The notes beneath the pieces are model-generated. The model made no database searches. It was not told the DNA's origin and worked only from the letters and a program-made list of their open reading frames with translations. From assembly GCF_014193515.1 (NCBI RefSeq), contig NZ_BLXX01000008.1, positions 158,934 through 222,933 of the forward strand: DNA of 64,000 nt. The letters run 5' to 3'. This stretch comes from Geomonas silvestris (GTDB lineage: Bacteria; Desulfobacterota; Desulfuromonadia; Geobacterales; Geobacteraceae). Position numbers and translations under genes: made by a program. Positions 24,586-32,968 of the stretch are shown here, piece after piece (the stretch's first letter is position 1; every line of letters begins with the position of its first letter).

Positions 24586-25503
24586 CTACAGCTCGGAGAC
24601 ACCTTCGAAGTGGGTCATCCGCTTGAAGCTGCGGTAGCGCGCCTCGATCTCCGGGTAGCTGAGGGTTTTCAGGCGGTCCAGGCTGAAGGCTTCGACGTTG
24701 AAGGAGGCCATCACGCTGCCGAACACCACCGCCTGGCGCACCCCTTCATCGGTGAGGTTACCGGTGTTGGCGAGGTACCCCATGAATCCACCGGCGAAGG
24801 TGTCGCCTGCCCCGGTCGGGTCGAAGACCTCCTCGAGCGGGAAGGCGGGGGCGGCGAAGACGGTGGCGCCGTTGAACATCAAGACGCCGTACTCGCCGCG
24901 CTTGACGATCAGGTTCTTGACCCCCATGTCGAGGATCTTGCGGGCGGCCCGCACCAGGTTCGCCTCGCCGGAGAGCTGGCGCGCCTCACCTTCGTTGATG
25001 ATGAAGAAGTCGACACGGCTGATCACCTTCTTGAGCGCCTCGGGCTTGGAGGAGATCCAGAAGTTCATGGTGTCGCAGGCGACGACCTTGGGTTTTTTGA
25101 CCTGGTTCAGGACCTCCATCTGCAGTTCCGGATCGATGTTGGCGAGGATCAGGTACTCGGCGTCCGCGTACTGCTCCGGGATCACCGGCTTGAAGCTGGC
25201 GAAGACGTTTAAATGGGTCTCCAGGGTCTGCGCCTCGTTCAGGTCGTAGCCGTAGCGCCCTTTCCAGTGGAAGGTCTCGCCCGGGACCTTGGAGAGGCCG
25301 GTCAGGTCGATGTTGCGGGAGGTGAGGAAATCGGTGTGCTCCTGGGGAAAATCCTCCCCGACCACCCCCACCAGGTTCACGTCGGTGAAAAAGCTCGCCG
25401 AGGTGGCGAAATAGGTCGCGGAGCCGCCCAAGACGCGCTCACGCACGCCGAAGGGGGTCTCCACGGAATCGAGTGCTACGGAACCGACCACAAGTATGCT
25501 CAT
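24586..25503 (-). CDS. PfkB family carbohydrate/nucleoside kinase
   Basis: This 305-residue protein has the ribokinase-family C-terminal signature FDPTGAGDTFAGGF, containing the catalytic Asp and the anion hole. The N-terminus VVGSVALDSVETPFG and GGSATYFATSASFF provide the substrate lid. PfkB kinases phosphorylate sugars or nucleosides; the sequence does not identify which. The gene lies just downstream of mtnP, so a nucleoside or methylthioribose-related substrate is attractive, but that is inference from context. Confidence 0.88.
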   Translation of the reverse strand: MSILVVGSVALDSVETPFGVRERVLGGSATYFATSASFFTDVNLVGVVGEDFPQEHTDFLTSRNIDLTGLSKVPGETFHWKGRYGYDLNEAQTLETHLNVFASFKPVIPEQYADAEYLILANIDPELQMEVLNQVKKPKVVACDTMNFWISSKPEALKKVISRVDFFIINEGEARQLSGEANLVRAARKILDMGVKNLIVKRGEYGVLMFNGATVFAAPAFPLEEVFDPTGAGDTFAGGFMGYLANTGNLTDEGVRQAVVFGSVMASFNVEAFSLDRLKTLSYPEIEARYRSFKRMTHFEGVSEL

Positions 25504-25664
25504 ATGTCCTCCCGGAAAATCAGGTTGAGGTTGTTAAAACAGGTTGAGGTTAAGGTTTGAGAAAGAACCCGCGATCGGGGCGGGGCTGGCAGGGATGGCG
25601 CGTCAGGGCGCAGCGCCCGCTCCCCTAGCCTACTTCGCAAGCGGGAACTCTCCATCCTCGGCGG

Positions 25665-26528
25665 CTACTTCAGGTACTTCCCGAGCAGGAGGTCCAGGTT
25701 CTCTTTGGTCTCGACCGGGATCACCGAGGTGTCGCTGATCACCGCGTACTGCAGCGAGGAGGCGCAGGGGCAGCTGCGCTCGGCGGGGATCTGCCCCACC
25801 ACCTTCTTGATGATCTGCTTCGCCATGGCGACGTTCGCCTTGATGATGGCGATGATCGCCTCCACCGAGACGTCCTCGTGGGCCTGGTGCCAGCAGTCGT
25901 AATCGGTCGAGAGCGCGATCACCCCGTAGCAGAGCTCCGCCTCGCGGGCGAGTTTCGCCTCGGTGAGGTTGGTCATGCCGATGATGGACGCCCCGAAGGA
26001 GCGGTAGAGGTGGCTCTCGGCGCGGGTCGAGAAGGCGGGGCCTTCCATGCAGACGTAGGTGCCCCCCTTGTGCACCGTGGCGCCGGCCGCCTGGGCCGCC
26101 TGGTAGAGCTTCTCGGAGAGCTCGGCGCAGACCGGGTCGGCGAACTGCACGTGCCCCACGATGCCGTTGCCGAAGAAGGTGTCCTTGCGGGAGCCGCGGG
26201 TGCGGTCGATGAACTGGTCCGGGATCACGATGTGCCCCGGGACGATCTCCTCCTGCAGGCTCCCCACCGCCGAGACCGAGATGATCCGGGTCGCCCCCAG
26301 CTTCTTCATGCCGTAGATGTTGGCGCGGTAGTTCACCTCGCTCGGGGTGAAGCGGTGCCCCTTGCCGTGGCGGGGGAGAAACACCATGGGGACGCCGTCC
26401 AGCATCCCGGTGATGTAGTCGTCGCTGGGCCGGCCGAAGGGGCTGTCGACCGTTACCTGCTTGATATCGGTCATCCCCTCCATTTCATAAAGCCCGCTGC
26501 CGCCGATGACGCCGATTACCTCTGCCAT
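25665..26528 (-). CDS. mtnP: S-methyl-5'-thioadenosine phosphorylase
   Basis: The start at 26528 (MAEVIGVIGGSGLY) follows AGGAGG; an in-frame codon at 26600 would add an unlikely 24-residue tail. The enzyme cleaves methylthioadenosine with phosphate to adenine and methylthioribose 1-phosphate, recycling the by-product of polyamine and homoserine-lactone synthesis. RHGKGH, VSAVGSLQEEIVPGHIVIP and EGPAFSTRAES are typical. STDYDCWH holds the Asp pair that selects 6-aminopurines. Length (287 residues) is normal. Confidence 0.94.
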   Translation of the reverse strand: MAEVIGVIGGSGLYEMEGMTDIKQVTVDSPFGRPSDDYITGMLDGVPMVFLPRHGKGHRFTPSEVNYRANIYGMKKLGATRIISVSAVGSLQEEIVPGHIVIPDQFIDRTRGSRKDTFFGNGIVGHVQFADPVCAELSEKLYQAAQAAGATVHKGGTYVCMEGPAFSTRAESHLYRSFGASIIGMTNLTEAKLAREAELCYGVIALSTDYDCWHQAHEDVSVEAIIAIIKANVAMAKQIIKKVVGQIPAERSCPCASSLQYAVISDTSVIPVETKENLDLLLGKYLK

Positions 26529-26573
26529 GCCAAGCCTCCTGAATAACGTAATAGAAAAAAGTAGCGTTAGGTA

Positions 26574-26614
26574 CCTTTCGCGGCGTGGACGGTCGCCCAC
26601 CCCGCCGCGAAAGG
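26574..26614 (-). terminator. Strong hairpin between rlmN and mtnP
   Basis: A 12-bp stem, CCTTTCGCGGCG with CGCCGCGAAAGG, encloses a GTGG/CCAC inner stem. There is no T tract, so it may attenuate or protect the transcript rather than terminate it fully. Confidence 0.45.
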
Positions 26615-26616
26615 GG

Positions 26617-27654
26617 TTACTCCCCCTGCCCGATCAACTCGTCCAGGCGCCCCTTCAGCTGCCCACAGGCGGCCGAGATGTCCGAGCCGCGGCTGGAGCG
26701 GGTGATCACCGTGACGTTTTTGTCCAAAAGGTACTTGTGGAACCGGTCGATCGACTCCTGGGTGGGGCTTTTGAAGTCGCACCCTTCGTGCTCGTTGAAG
26801 GGGATCAGGTTCACCTTGGACGGGATGTTGCTGATCAGCCTTACCAGGCGCTTCGCGTCCTCCAGGGTGTCGTTTAAGTCACGGATCATGACGTACTCGA
26901 TGGTGATCCAGCGCCTGGAGGGGAGCGGGAACGCCTTGCAGGCGGCGAGCAGCTCCTTGAGCGGATAGCGGCGGTTCACCGGCATGATCTGCGAGCGGAC
27001 CTCGTCGGTGGTCGCGTTGAGCGATACCGCCAGGTTGACCGTCACGGCGCGCCCCAGCTCAGCCATCTGCGGCACGAGCCCCGAGGTGGATACGGTGACC
27101 TTGCGGGTAGAGAACTGGAAGCCGTCCGGGTCGGTGAGGATCTCCACCGCCGGGATCACCGCGGCGAGGTTCGCCAGAGGCTCCCCCATCCCCATGAAGA
27201 CGATGTTTCGTACCGGGTCGTCGCGCTTCACGGCGCAGACCTGGTTCACGATCTCCGCGGTGGTCAGGTTGCGGGTCAGGCCGAAACAGCCGGTGAGGCA
27301 GAAGGCGCACCCCATGGCGCAGCCGACCTGGCTCGAGATGCAAAGCGTGTTGCGCCCCTCGTCCGGGATCAGGACGCTTTCCACGCTCATGCCGTCGGAG
27401 AGCCTGAACAGGTACTTTTTGGTACCGTCGTCGGAGGCCTCGACCACCTCGGGGACCAGGTTCGAGATCGTGGCCGTTTGCTCCAGGTGTGCCCGGAACT
27501 CCTTCGAGACGTTGGTCATCTCGTCGAACCCGGTCGCGTCCATCTGGTAGAGCCACTTGAAGATCTGCTTGGCCCTGAAACGCTCCTTGCCGAGTCCGGC
27601 GATGTAGCTTTCCAGGCCCTTCAGGGTGAAATTCTTGATATCGATTTTTTCCAT
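26617..27654 (-). CDS. rlmN: Dual-specificity 23S rRNA (A2503-C2) / tRNA methyltransferase RlmN
   Basis: This radical-SAM enzyme methylates C2 of A2503 in 23S rRNA and A37 of some tRNAs. The 4Fe-4S motif is CAMGCAFC (C-x3-C-x2-C), and GMGEPLAN binds SAM. The second catalytic Cys is in [10 protein letters not shown] near the C-terminus. The N-terminal accessory domain ([21 protein letters not shown]) is complete. Length (345 residues) is normal. It is transcribed toward mtnP, with ndk upstream. Confidence 0.96.
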   Translation of the reverse strand: MEKIDIKNFTLKGLESYIAGLGKERFRAKQIFKWLYQMDATGFDEMTNVSKEFRAHLEQTATISNLVPEVVEASDDGTKKYLFRLSDGMSVESVLIPDEGRNTLCISSQVGCAMGCAFCLTGCFGLTRNLTTAEIVNQVCAVKRDDPVRNIVFMGMGEPLANLAAVIPAVEILTDPDGFQFSTRKVTVSTSGLVPQMAELGRAVTVNLAVSLNATTDEVRSQIMPVNRRYPLKELLAACKAFPLPSRRWITIEYVMIRDLNDTLEDAKRLVRLISNIPSKVNLIPFNEHEGCDFKSPTQESIDRFHKYLLDKNVTVITRSSRGSDISAACGQLKGRLDELIGQGE

Positions 27655-27668
27655 GCGCTGAATATAGA

Positions 27669-27695
27669 AAAGGCCCTCCGCAAAGAAGGGCCTTT
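27669..27695. terminator. Intrinsic terminator between ndk and rlmN
   Basis: The stem AAAGGCCCT/AGGGCCTTT has a 9-base loop. A-rich left and T-rich right flanks make it usable on either strand; here it follows ndk on the minus strand. Confidence 0.7.
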
Positions 27696-27717
27696 GGTAC
27701 CTCGTAGAGTGCCTGAT

Positions 27718-28131
27718 CTAGACCAGTTCGAGCTGGCTGAAGAAGTAGGGGATTTCGAACGCCGCGGATTCCGGGGAGTCGGAGCCGTGCACGGTGTTCT
27801 CCTCGATGCTCACGCCCAGTTCCTTGCGGATGGTCCCCGCGTCGGCGTTGGCCGGGTTGGTGGCGCCCATCAGCGCACGCCAGTCGGCGATGGCGTTTTC
27901 CTTCTCGAGCGCGAGAACGATCACGGCGCTGCGGGACATGAAGCTGCAGAGGTCGCCGAAGAAGGGGCGCTCTTTGTGCACGTAGTAGAAGCCTTCGGCC
28001 TCGCACTTGGAGAGCTGGATCTTCTTCATGCCCACGATGTTGAAACCGGCCTCTTCGATCATGGCCAGTACCTTACCGGAAACCTTACGCTCCACTGCGT
28101 CGGGCTTGATGATTGCGAATGTTCTTTCCAT
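27718..28131 (-). CDS. ndk: Nucleoside diphosphate kinase
   Basis: This 137-residue cytosolic enzyme transfers the gamma-phosphate of ATP to other nucleoside diphosphates. [11 protein letters not shown] opens the protein, and the active-site His is in [16 protein letters not shown]. The length is the normal bacterial one. It is the first gene of the row ndk-rlmN-mtnP-pfkB-TPR-rodZ, though a terminator sits between it and rlmN. Confidence 0.97.
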   Translation of the reverse strand: MERTFAIIKPDAVERKVSGKVLAMIEEAGFNIVGMKKIQLSKCEAEGFYYVHKERPFFGDLCSFMSRSAVIVLALEKENAIADWRALMGATNPANADAGTIRKELGVSIEENTVHGSDSPESAAFEIPYFFSQLELV

Positions 28132-28228
28132 AGGTTTGCCTCCAGGCTCAAATATGATTGTAAACGACCGCTATGTTTAGCATCTCGCCTCGCGGATTGT
28201 CAAGGCAAAACGGGAGGTTCCGCAGACG

Positions 28229-28264
28229 AAAAAAAGCCCACAGATCGCTCTGTGGGCTTTTTTT
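28229..28264. terminator. Bidirectional intrinsic terminator
   Basis: A nine-bp GC-rich stem (GCCCACAGA/TCTGTGGGC) with a TCGC loop is flanked by A7 on one side and T7 on the other. On the minus strand it ends the small Ala/Pro lipoprotein gene and insulates ndk from it. Confidence 0.93.
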
Positions 28265-28288
28265 GAATCAGGCCAGGCCTGCTTCGAA

Positions 28289-28504
28289 TTACTTCTTCTC
28301 TGCCGGAGCAGCCGGGGCAGCCGGAGCGGCCGGAGCAGCTTTAGCAGAAGACATCGGAGCCTGAGCCGGTGCAGCCGGAGCAGCCGGTGCAGCCGGTGCA
28401 GCCTGCTCAGCAGCCGGAGCCGGAGCTTCTTCTTTCTTTTTGCAGCCAGCAGCGAAAGCGGTAGCCAGAGCCAAGCAGAGAGCCATAGAGATCAGTTTTT
28501 TCAT
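28289..28504 (-). CDS. Small Ala/Pro-rich lipoprotein
   Basis: This 71-residue protein has a signal peptide with Cys at about residue 21 (FAAGC) followed by KKKEE. The rest is almost entirely Ala and Pro in an APAAP-type repeat, encoded by near-identical short repeats. It probably forms an extended, lipid-anchored tail. A strong sigma70-type promoter and a strong terminator frame it, so it is likely a highly expressed single gene. Function unknown. Confidence 0.75.
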   Translation of the reverse strand: MKKLISMALCLALATAFAAGCKKKEEAPAPAAEQAAPAAPAAPAAPAQAPMSSAKAAPAAPAAPAAPAEKK

Positions 28505-28582
28505 TGATTTTTTCCTCTTTTCCTTTGGAATTTACCATTACTGCGCACAGCGCATTTGGTTTTTGTGACGTAACAAAGGGCG

Positions 28583-28610
28583 AATATACTAGCTTTCAGG
28601 ATAAAGTCAA
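28583..28610 (-). promoter_or_regulatory. Strong sigma70-type promoter of the small lipoprotein gene
   Basis: On the minus strand TTGACT (28610-28605), a 16-bp spacer and TATATT (28588-28583) precede an untranslated leader of about 70 bases. The next 480 bases up to 29093 hold no convincing gene; 28640-28980 is GC-rich low-complexity sequence. Confidence 0.65.
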
Positions 28611-29093
28611 TACTTTTTAAAGATGTTTTGTGCTTTTCTTTGGACAAAAATCTCCCATCCCCCGGCGCGAGCAGGATTTCGTTAGCTGTGCCGCGGAATT
28701 GCGCGGCACAGCAAGCGCTGCGCGGGATTCACTCTGAACCCTTGCGTTATACGGCGGCGCGCTCCAGAGGTGGTTTCCCCCGCTGGAGGGAGGGTTTCCG
28801 GCGGCGGCCGGGTGACAGAAAAACCGTTTACGAGATGTGTTTCGCTTTATGAATCTCCGGGAGCCCCCCGCTCCCCCCGCTCCCCCCTCGGAAACCTCCG
28901 GAAACCGACTTCGGCCCCGCCCCCCTTCCCACCGCTCATTAACCTGACGCCGCCAAGGGGTGCCGCGGTAAGCGGTTGCGGGCCGTTAAAACCCCGCATT
29001 CCCTCTTGTAAACAACGCACAAATATATTACCTTTGCTCAATTAAACAACGACTACCCATTAGAAATAGAAATATACCGTCCGGGGGGAGCTT

Positions 29094-29642
29094 GTGAGCG
29101 AATCACTGAGTACTGCAGATCGTAAACTGTTGTTGGAGTTGGCACGCGAGGCAATTACGAGCACCGTGCGCACCGGCAGGCTGGCCAGCCGCGAGGTCAC
29201 CCGGGACACCCTGAGCGTGCAGCAGGGTTGTTTTGTCACCATAAAACGGCAGGGGGAGCTGCGCGGCTGCATCGGGAACTTCACCTCCGAAAAGCCCCTG
29301 TACCAGCTGGTGCAGGAGATGGCCGCCTCGGCAGCGATCCACGACCCGCGCTTCTACCCGATGAAGGAGGAGGACCTGGTCGATTTCGACCTGGAGATCT
29401 CGGTACTCTCCCCGCTGGCGAAGATCGAGAACCCGGACGAGGTGGAGGTTGGCCGGCACGGACTGTACCTGGAGAAGAACTTCTCGCGCGGCGTGCTGCT
29501 CCCCCAGGTCGCAGTCGAGCATGGCTGGAACCGGGAGACCTTCCTGAGCAAGACGGCCCAGAAGGCCGGGCTCAAACAGGACGATTGGAAGGAAGGCGCC
29601 GACATCTACGTCTTCACCGCGGAGGTATTCGGAGAGAAGTAG
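29094..29642 (+). CDS. AMMECR1 domain protein (AmmeMemoRadiSam system protein A)
   Basis: The gene starts with GTG after GGGGGGAG. The 182-residue product is a single AMMECR1 domain, including the family's most conserved stretch GCFVTIKRQGELRGCIGN and PRFYPMKEEDLVDFDLEISVLSPL. In many anaerobes it is encoded with a Memo-like dioxygenase relative and a radical-SAM protein as the AmmeMemoRadiSam set. Neither partner is adjacent here. The molecular activity is not established for the family. Confidence 0.9.
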   Translation: MSESLSTADRKLLLELAREAITSTVRTGRLASREVTRDTLSVQQGCFVTIKRQGELRGCIGNFTSEKPLYQLVQEMAASAAIHDPRFYPMKEEDLVDFDLEISVLSPLAKIENPDEVEVGRHGLYLEKNFSRGVLLPQVAVEHGWNRETFLSKTAQKAGLKQDDWKEGADIYVFTAEVFGEK

Positions 29643-29720
29643 TTCCGGGGAGCTTTCCTCCCTTCCCCACTTTCTGCCACCCCAAATAGTATCTCCCGCA
29701 TGTGAACCAGTACCGCGCCT

Positions 29721-29752
29721 AAAAGCCCCCGGATCCAAATCCGGGGGCTTTT
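29721..29752. terminator. Intrinsic terminator after the AMMECR1 gene
   Basis: The perfect stem AAAAGCCCCCGGAT/ATCCGGGGGCTTTT with a 4-base loop is followed by a T-rich tail. It is about 80 bp after the stop codon. Confidence 0.9.
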
Positions 29753-29811
29753 CTTTTGAAGCAGAAAACGGCCTGTCCGTCGTGAAGGCGAAGAGAAAGT
29801 AATCGTTATGT

Positions 29812-29979
29812 GCTACCGATAGGCTATCGGGAACTCCCTAGAGGCTGTCGGTAGCTATCTATAGGCTATCGGGGGCTACCGATAGGCTATCGGGATCTGC
29901 CCATAGGCTATCGGGATCTGCCCATAGGCTATCGGGGGCTCCCAATGACCTATATGGAGCTACCGATAGCCTATCGGGA
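29812..29979. repeat. 21-bp tandem repeat array, eight units
   Basis: Eight head-to-tail units of exactly 21 bp share a consensus close to GCTACCGATAGGCTATCGGG. Most contain the dyad CGATAGGCTATCG, so single-stranded DNA or RNA could form a row of hairpins. Units 1 and 4 are identical; units 2, 3 and 7 are more diverged. The sequence AGAAAGTAAT occurs on both flanks (29794-29803 and 29982-29991). The array lies between the AMMECR1 terminator and the citrate synthase terminator, in non-coding DNA. Confidence 0.9.
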
Positions 29980-30069
29980 GCAGAAAGTAATTTGCCACCT
30001 GCAGATGACAGACGACTCGGTGAATCCAGGCACAAGGTAGCCGGGGCATTTCTCTCACCTCCCAGGCAC

Positions 30070-30105
30070 AAAAAAAGGGGGATGCCGGCGGCGTCCCCCT
30101 TTTTT
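30070..30105 (-). terminator. Intrinsic terminator of citrate synthase gene
   Basis: The stem GGGGGA/TCCCCC around a GC-rich loop is flanked by A7 and T7, so it is functional on the minus strand just after the citrate synthase stop. Confidence 0.9.
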
Positions 30106-30124
30106 GCGGGCCTAAGCCCAATCC

Positions 30125-31450
30125 TTACATCTTGCGGCCGCCTTCGGCAGCCCACTTCTCGAGCATGTCGGTGGTGACGGACTTCGGACGCTCGATGGCG
30201 TAGCCCAGACCGCGGTCCCAGGTGATGTTCGCCATGCAGCCCAGGGCGCGACCCACGCCGAAGAGGACGGTGTAGAAGTCCCACTCCTTGACGCCGTAGT
30301 ACCACTGGATGACGCCGGACTGCGCGTCGACGTTCGGCCAGGGGTTCTTGGTCTTGCCGTGCTCGGTGAGAACGCCCGGGGCGGTCTCGAAGATCATGGC
30401 GACCAGCTTGAACAGCGGGTCTTCTTTGAGGCCCGGGGTCTTCAGGCAGAACTCGCGCTGTGCGGTGTAGCGCGGGTCGGTCTTACGCAGAACGGCGTGG
30501 CCGTAGCCCGGAACGACCTGGCCGGCGTTGAGGGTATCCCAAAGGGCCTTGGTGACGTTCTCTTTGGTCGGCTCGGCGCCGTTGAGTTTCTTCTGGAAGT
30601 CCATGATCCAGCCGAGTACTTCCTGGTTGGCAAGGCCGTGCAGCGGGCCGGCGAGGCCGTTGAGGCCTGCGGCGTAGGCGTAGTACGGGTCGGAAAGCGC
30701 GGAGTGCACCAGGTGGGTGGTGTGGGCCGAGACGTTCCCGGACTCGTGGTCGGAGTGCAGGATGAAGTACATCCTGGCTACGTCTTTGTACTGGTCGCTC
30801 TGGCCGATCATGTGGGCGAAGTTCGCACCCATGTCGAGGTTCTGGTCGATGGCGACCTGCTTGTCGCCGCGGTACTTAAGGTTGTAGATGAAGGCTGCGA
30901 CGACCGGGATACGGGCCACGATGTCGCTGGCATCTTCGTAGACGTATTCCCAGGCATCCATCTTGTTGAACTTGCCGGAGTTGTAGAAGCCGCAGAACTT
31001 GGATTCCTTCTGCATGGTCATGATGGCGACGGAGAGCATCACCATCGGGTGGCTGTCCCTCGGGAGAGCGCGCAGAGCCGTGTAGACGTACTCGGGAACC
31101 TGCTGGCGAACCTTGAACTCAGCCTCAACCGCCTTGACCTGGTCCGGGGTCGGAACTTCGCCGGTCAAAAGGAAGTACCAGAAGCTCTCTACAGTCGGGT
31201 ACTCGGAACCGGCCGCTTTCGGGAGTGCCTCGAAGGTCTCGGGGATGGTCTTGCCCCTGAAACGGATACCTTCCTGCGGGTCAAGATAGGAGATGTCGGT
31301 CACCAGGCAGCGGATGTCACGGGCGCCGCCGATGCACTGACCGATGTCGACCTTGTCGATGACCACAGAACCGAACTCCTTGGTCAGACGGGTAATGCGG
31401 GGGCGGTGAGCTTGAATCTTCTCCTGCAGTTTCTCTTTCAATTGACTCAT
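30125..31450 (-). CDS. gltA: Citrate synthase, eukaryote-like type
   Basis: This condenses acetyl-CoA and oxaloacetate to citrate, the entry step of the acetate-oxidising TCA cycle. The sequence is of the eukaryotic/Geobacter type, not the E. coli hexameric type. The catalytic residues are visible: His in LHSDHESGN, His in PGYGHAVLRKTDPRY and Asp in NVDAQSG. Length is 441 residues. An AT-rich promoter region with three GTATAC motifs lies 120-155 bp upstream. In Geobacter the citrate synthase promoter is known to be controlled by the repressor HgtR; whether these motifs are its site I cannot tell. Confidence 0.97.
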   Translation of the reverse strand: MSQLKEKLQEKIQAHRPRITRLTKEFGSVVIDKVDIGQCIGGARDIRCLVTDISYLDPQEGIRFRGKTIPETFEALPKAAGSEYPTVESFWYFLLTGEVPTPDQVKAVEAEFKVRQQVPEYVYTALRALPRDSHPMVMLSVAIMTMQKESKFCGFYNSGKFNKMDAWEYVYEDASDIVARIPVVAAFIYNLKYRGDKQVAIDQNLDMGANFAHMIGQSDQYKDVARMYFILHSDHESGNVSAHTTHLVHSALSDPYYAYAAGLNGLAGPLHGLANQEVLGWIMDFQKKLNGAEPTKENVTKALWDTLNAGQVVPGYGHAVLRKTDPRYTAQREFCLKTPGLKEDPLFKLVAMIFETAPGVLTEHGKTKNPWPNVDAQSGVIQWYYGVKEWDFYTVLFGVGRALGCMANITWDRGLGYAIERPKSVTTDMLEKWAAEGGRKM

Positions 31451-31570
31451 CTCGGTTCTCCTTTTCGGTTGGGGGTTAAGTGCTAACTGAAGAAATTAGG
31501 ATCTTTAACTGCCACCCTCTTCGACACCGTGCCGGGCATCTCCCGCCTTGCGACCGGCTGCGTTCAAGGA

Positions 31571-31605
31571 AGTATACTGTATACACAGATTTTTCAAATG
31601 TATAC
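31571..31605 (-). promoter_or_regulatory. Citrate synthase promoter region with three GTATAC motifs
   Basis: GTATAC occurs at 31572, 31579 and 31600 (first bases), spaced 7 and 21 bp. On the minus strand a -10-like TATACT (31576-31571) overlaps the first copy, with a weak TTTGAA about 16 bp before it. The arrangement suggests an operator over the core promoter. The rest of 31451-31673 shows no gene. Confidence 0.5.
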
Positions 31606-31673
31606 CATTGCCTCAAGCTAATTTCAATATAAAAAAATCGCGTTCTACCCTTTTGTTTACAATTTCCTATTTT

Positions 31674-32864
31674 CTAAAGGATTACCAGATCCTGGTTTGA
31701 GAAGGTGAGTCTCTTTATGCCTTGCTCGGAGAGATAGAACGTGTCCTCTATGCCAACGGCACCCTCTCCGGGAAACACCAGCTTCGGTTCCAGGGCGAAA
31801 ACCATCCCAACTTCGAGGCGCTCCTGAGCAAAGCCGCGGGCGATGAAAGGATATTCGTCGATCTCGATGCCGACGCCGTGTCCTATGAAGGGGACCTGGC
31901 ACCCCGCAGCCCCCATGAAGTTCTCGGCGTAGCCGAGCCTGGCCGCCTCGGCGCACCCCGCCTCGTAGATCTCGCTCCAGGTCGCCCCTTCCCCGGCGCG
32001 GCGGATCATGAACTCCTCGAGCCCCAGCATGTCGTCGTAGCCGCGGCGCATCCGGTCCGAGACCTCCCCCACGGCGAAGACGCGCGCCTGGTCCACCAGG
32101 TAGCCGTCCAGGTAGCTCGCGAAGTCGACGATGACCGGCTCGCCCCGCCCTACCCGGTTGAAACCGGCCCCCTGCCCGAAGGCCGGGGTGAGCCCCATCC
32201 CCCCCAGGGGGGTGTTGGAAAAGGCGGGGGCCGCCGCGTCGGGGCCGGCCAGGACATGGTTCCAGGCCACCTCGCCGTTGAAGGCGCGCATGCGCAGATA
32301 CCCCTGGTGCCCCTCCAGGCGCGCCACGCGCTCAAGTTCCGCGGCAAGCTCAACCTCGCTCACCCCTTCCCTGAGGACCTCGGCGCAGCGCCGGTACACC
32401 TTGTCGGCCTGAAGCGCAGCATCCTGGAGGATGTGGATCTCGTAGTGGGTCTTAACCGCGCGCACCCGGCGGATCAGCGGGCTCGCGTCGACGAAGCGGG
32501 CGTTGGGGTAGAGGGAGCGGTACTTTTCGAAGAGGTTGACCGGCAGGACGTCGAGCTCGAGCCCGATTCGCTCGGGGGTCTGGTGCCCGTGGCCGGCGAC
32601 GATGCCGGGGAGCTCGCTGGGGGAGTTGAAGGGGACCACCTCGGAGAGCGCGCTCTCCATCCGGGCCCGCAAAAAGCTGCGCTTGACCAGGTAGAGCGGG
32701 GCCCCCGCGGCGGGTACGTAGAGGTTGCCGGTCTGGGTGGTGCCGGTGAAGTAGAAGAGATCGGCATTCTGCAGGATGACGACGGCGTCGAGGCCGGCCC
32801 GCGCCATCTCGGCCTGCAGTCTGCGGTAACGGTATTCCAGTTCGTTCTTCGGGGTAAAGCGCAC
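31674..32864 (-). CDS. M24 family metallopeptidase (Xaa-Pro aminopeptidase-like)
   Basis: This 396-residue protein has a creatinase-type N-terminal domain (1-150) and a pita-bread catalytic domain. The metal ligands are in VIVDFASYLDGYLVDQAR (two Asp), GHGVGIEIDEYP (His), EPKLVFPGEG (Glu) and GIEDTF (Glu). Such enzymes remove N-terminal residues before proline in the cytosol. The gene precedes citrate synthase on the same strand, but a 220-bp gap with its own promoter separates them. Confidence 0.9.
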   Translation of the reverse strand: MRFTPKNELEYRYRRLQAEMARAGLDAVVILQNADLFYFTGTTQTGNLYVPAAGAPLYLVKRSFLRARMESALSEVVPFNSPSELPGIVAGHGHQTPERIGLELDVLPVNLFEKYRSLYPNARFVDASPLIRRVRAVKTHYEIHILQDAALQADKVYRRCAEVLREGVSEVELAAELERVARLEGHQGYLRMRAFNGEVAWNHVLAGPDAAAPAFSNTPLGGMGLTPAFGQGAGFNRVGRGEPVIVDFASYLDGYLVDQARVFAVGEVSDRMRRGYDDMLGLEEFMIRRAGEGATWSEIYEAGCAEAARLGYAENFMGAAGCQVPFIGHGVGIEIDEYPFIARGFAQERLEVGMVFALEPKLVFPGEGAVGIEDTFYLSEQGIKRLTFSNQDLVIL

Positions 32865-32968
32865 ACTCCCTCCTGCCCCTCTTCCTCATGAGTTCCGGAA
32901 GAGGAGCAGGAAAGATAGCGCGAAACGCGGGGGACGTCAATATGACGTATACGGGATGGCCCCTTCGG

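Noticed and set aside
29859..30305. Minus-strand open frame with seven-residue repeats
   Set aside because: The repeat is a translation of the 21-bp array, and the frame extends across the citrate synthase terminator into the gene in the wrong frame.
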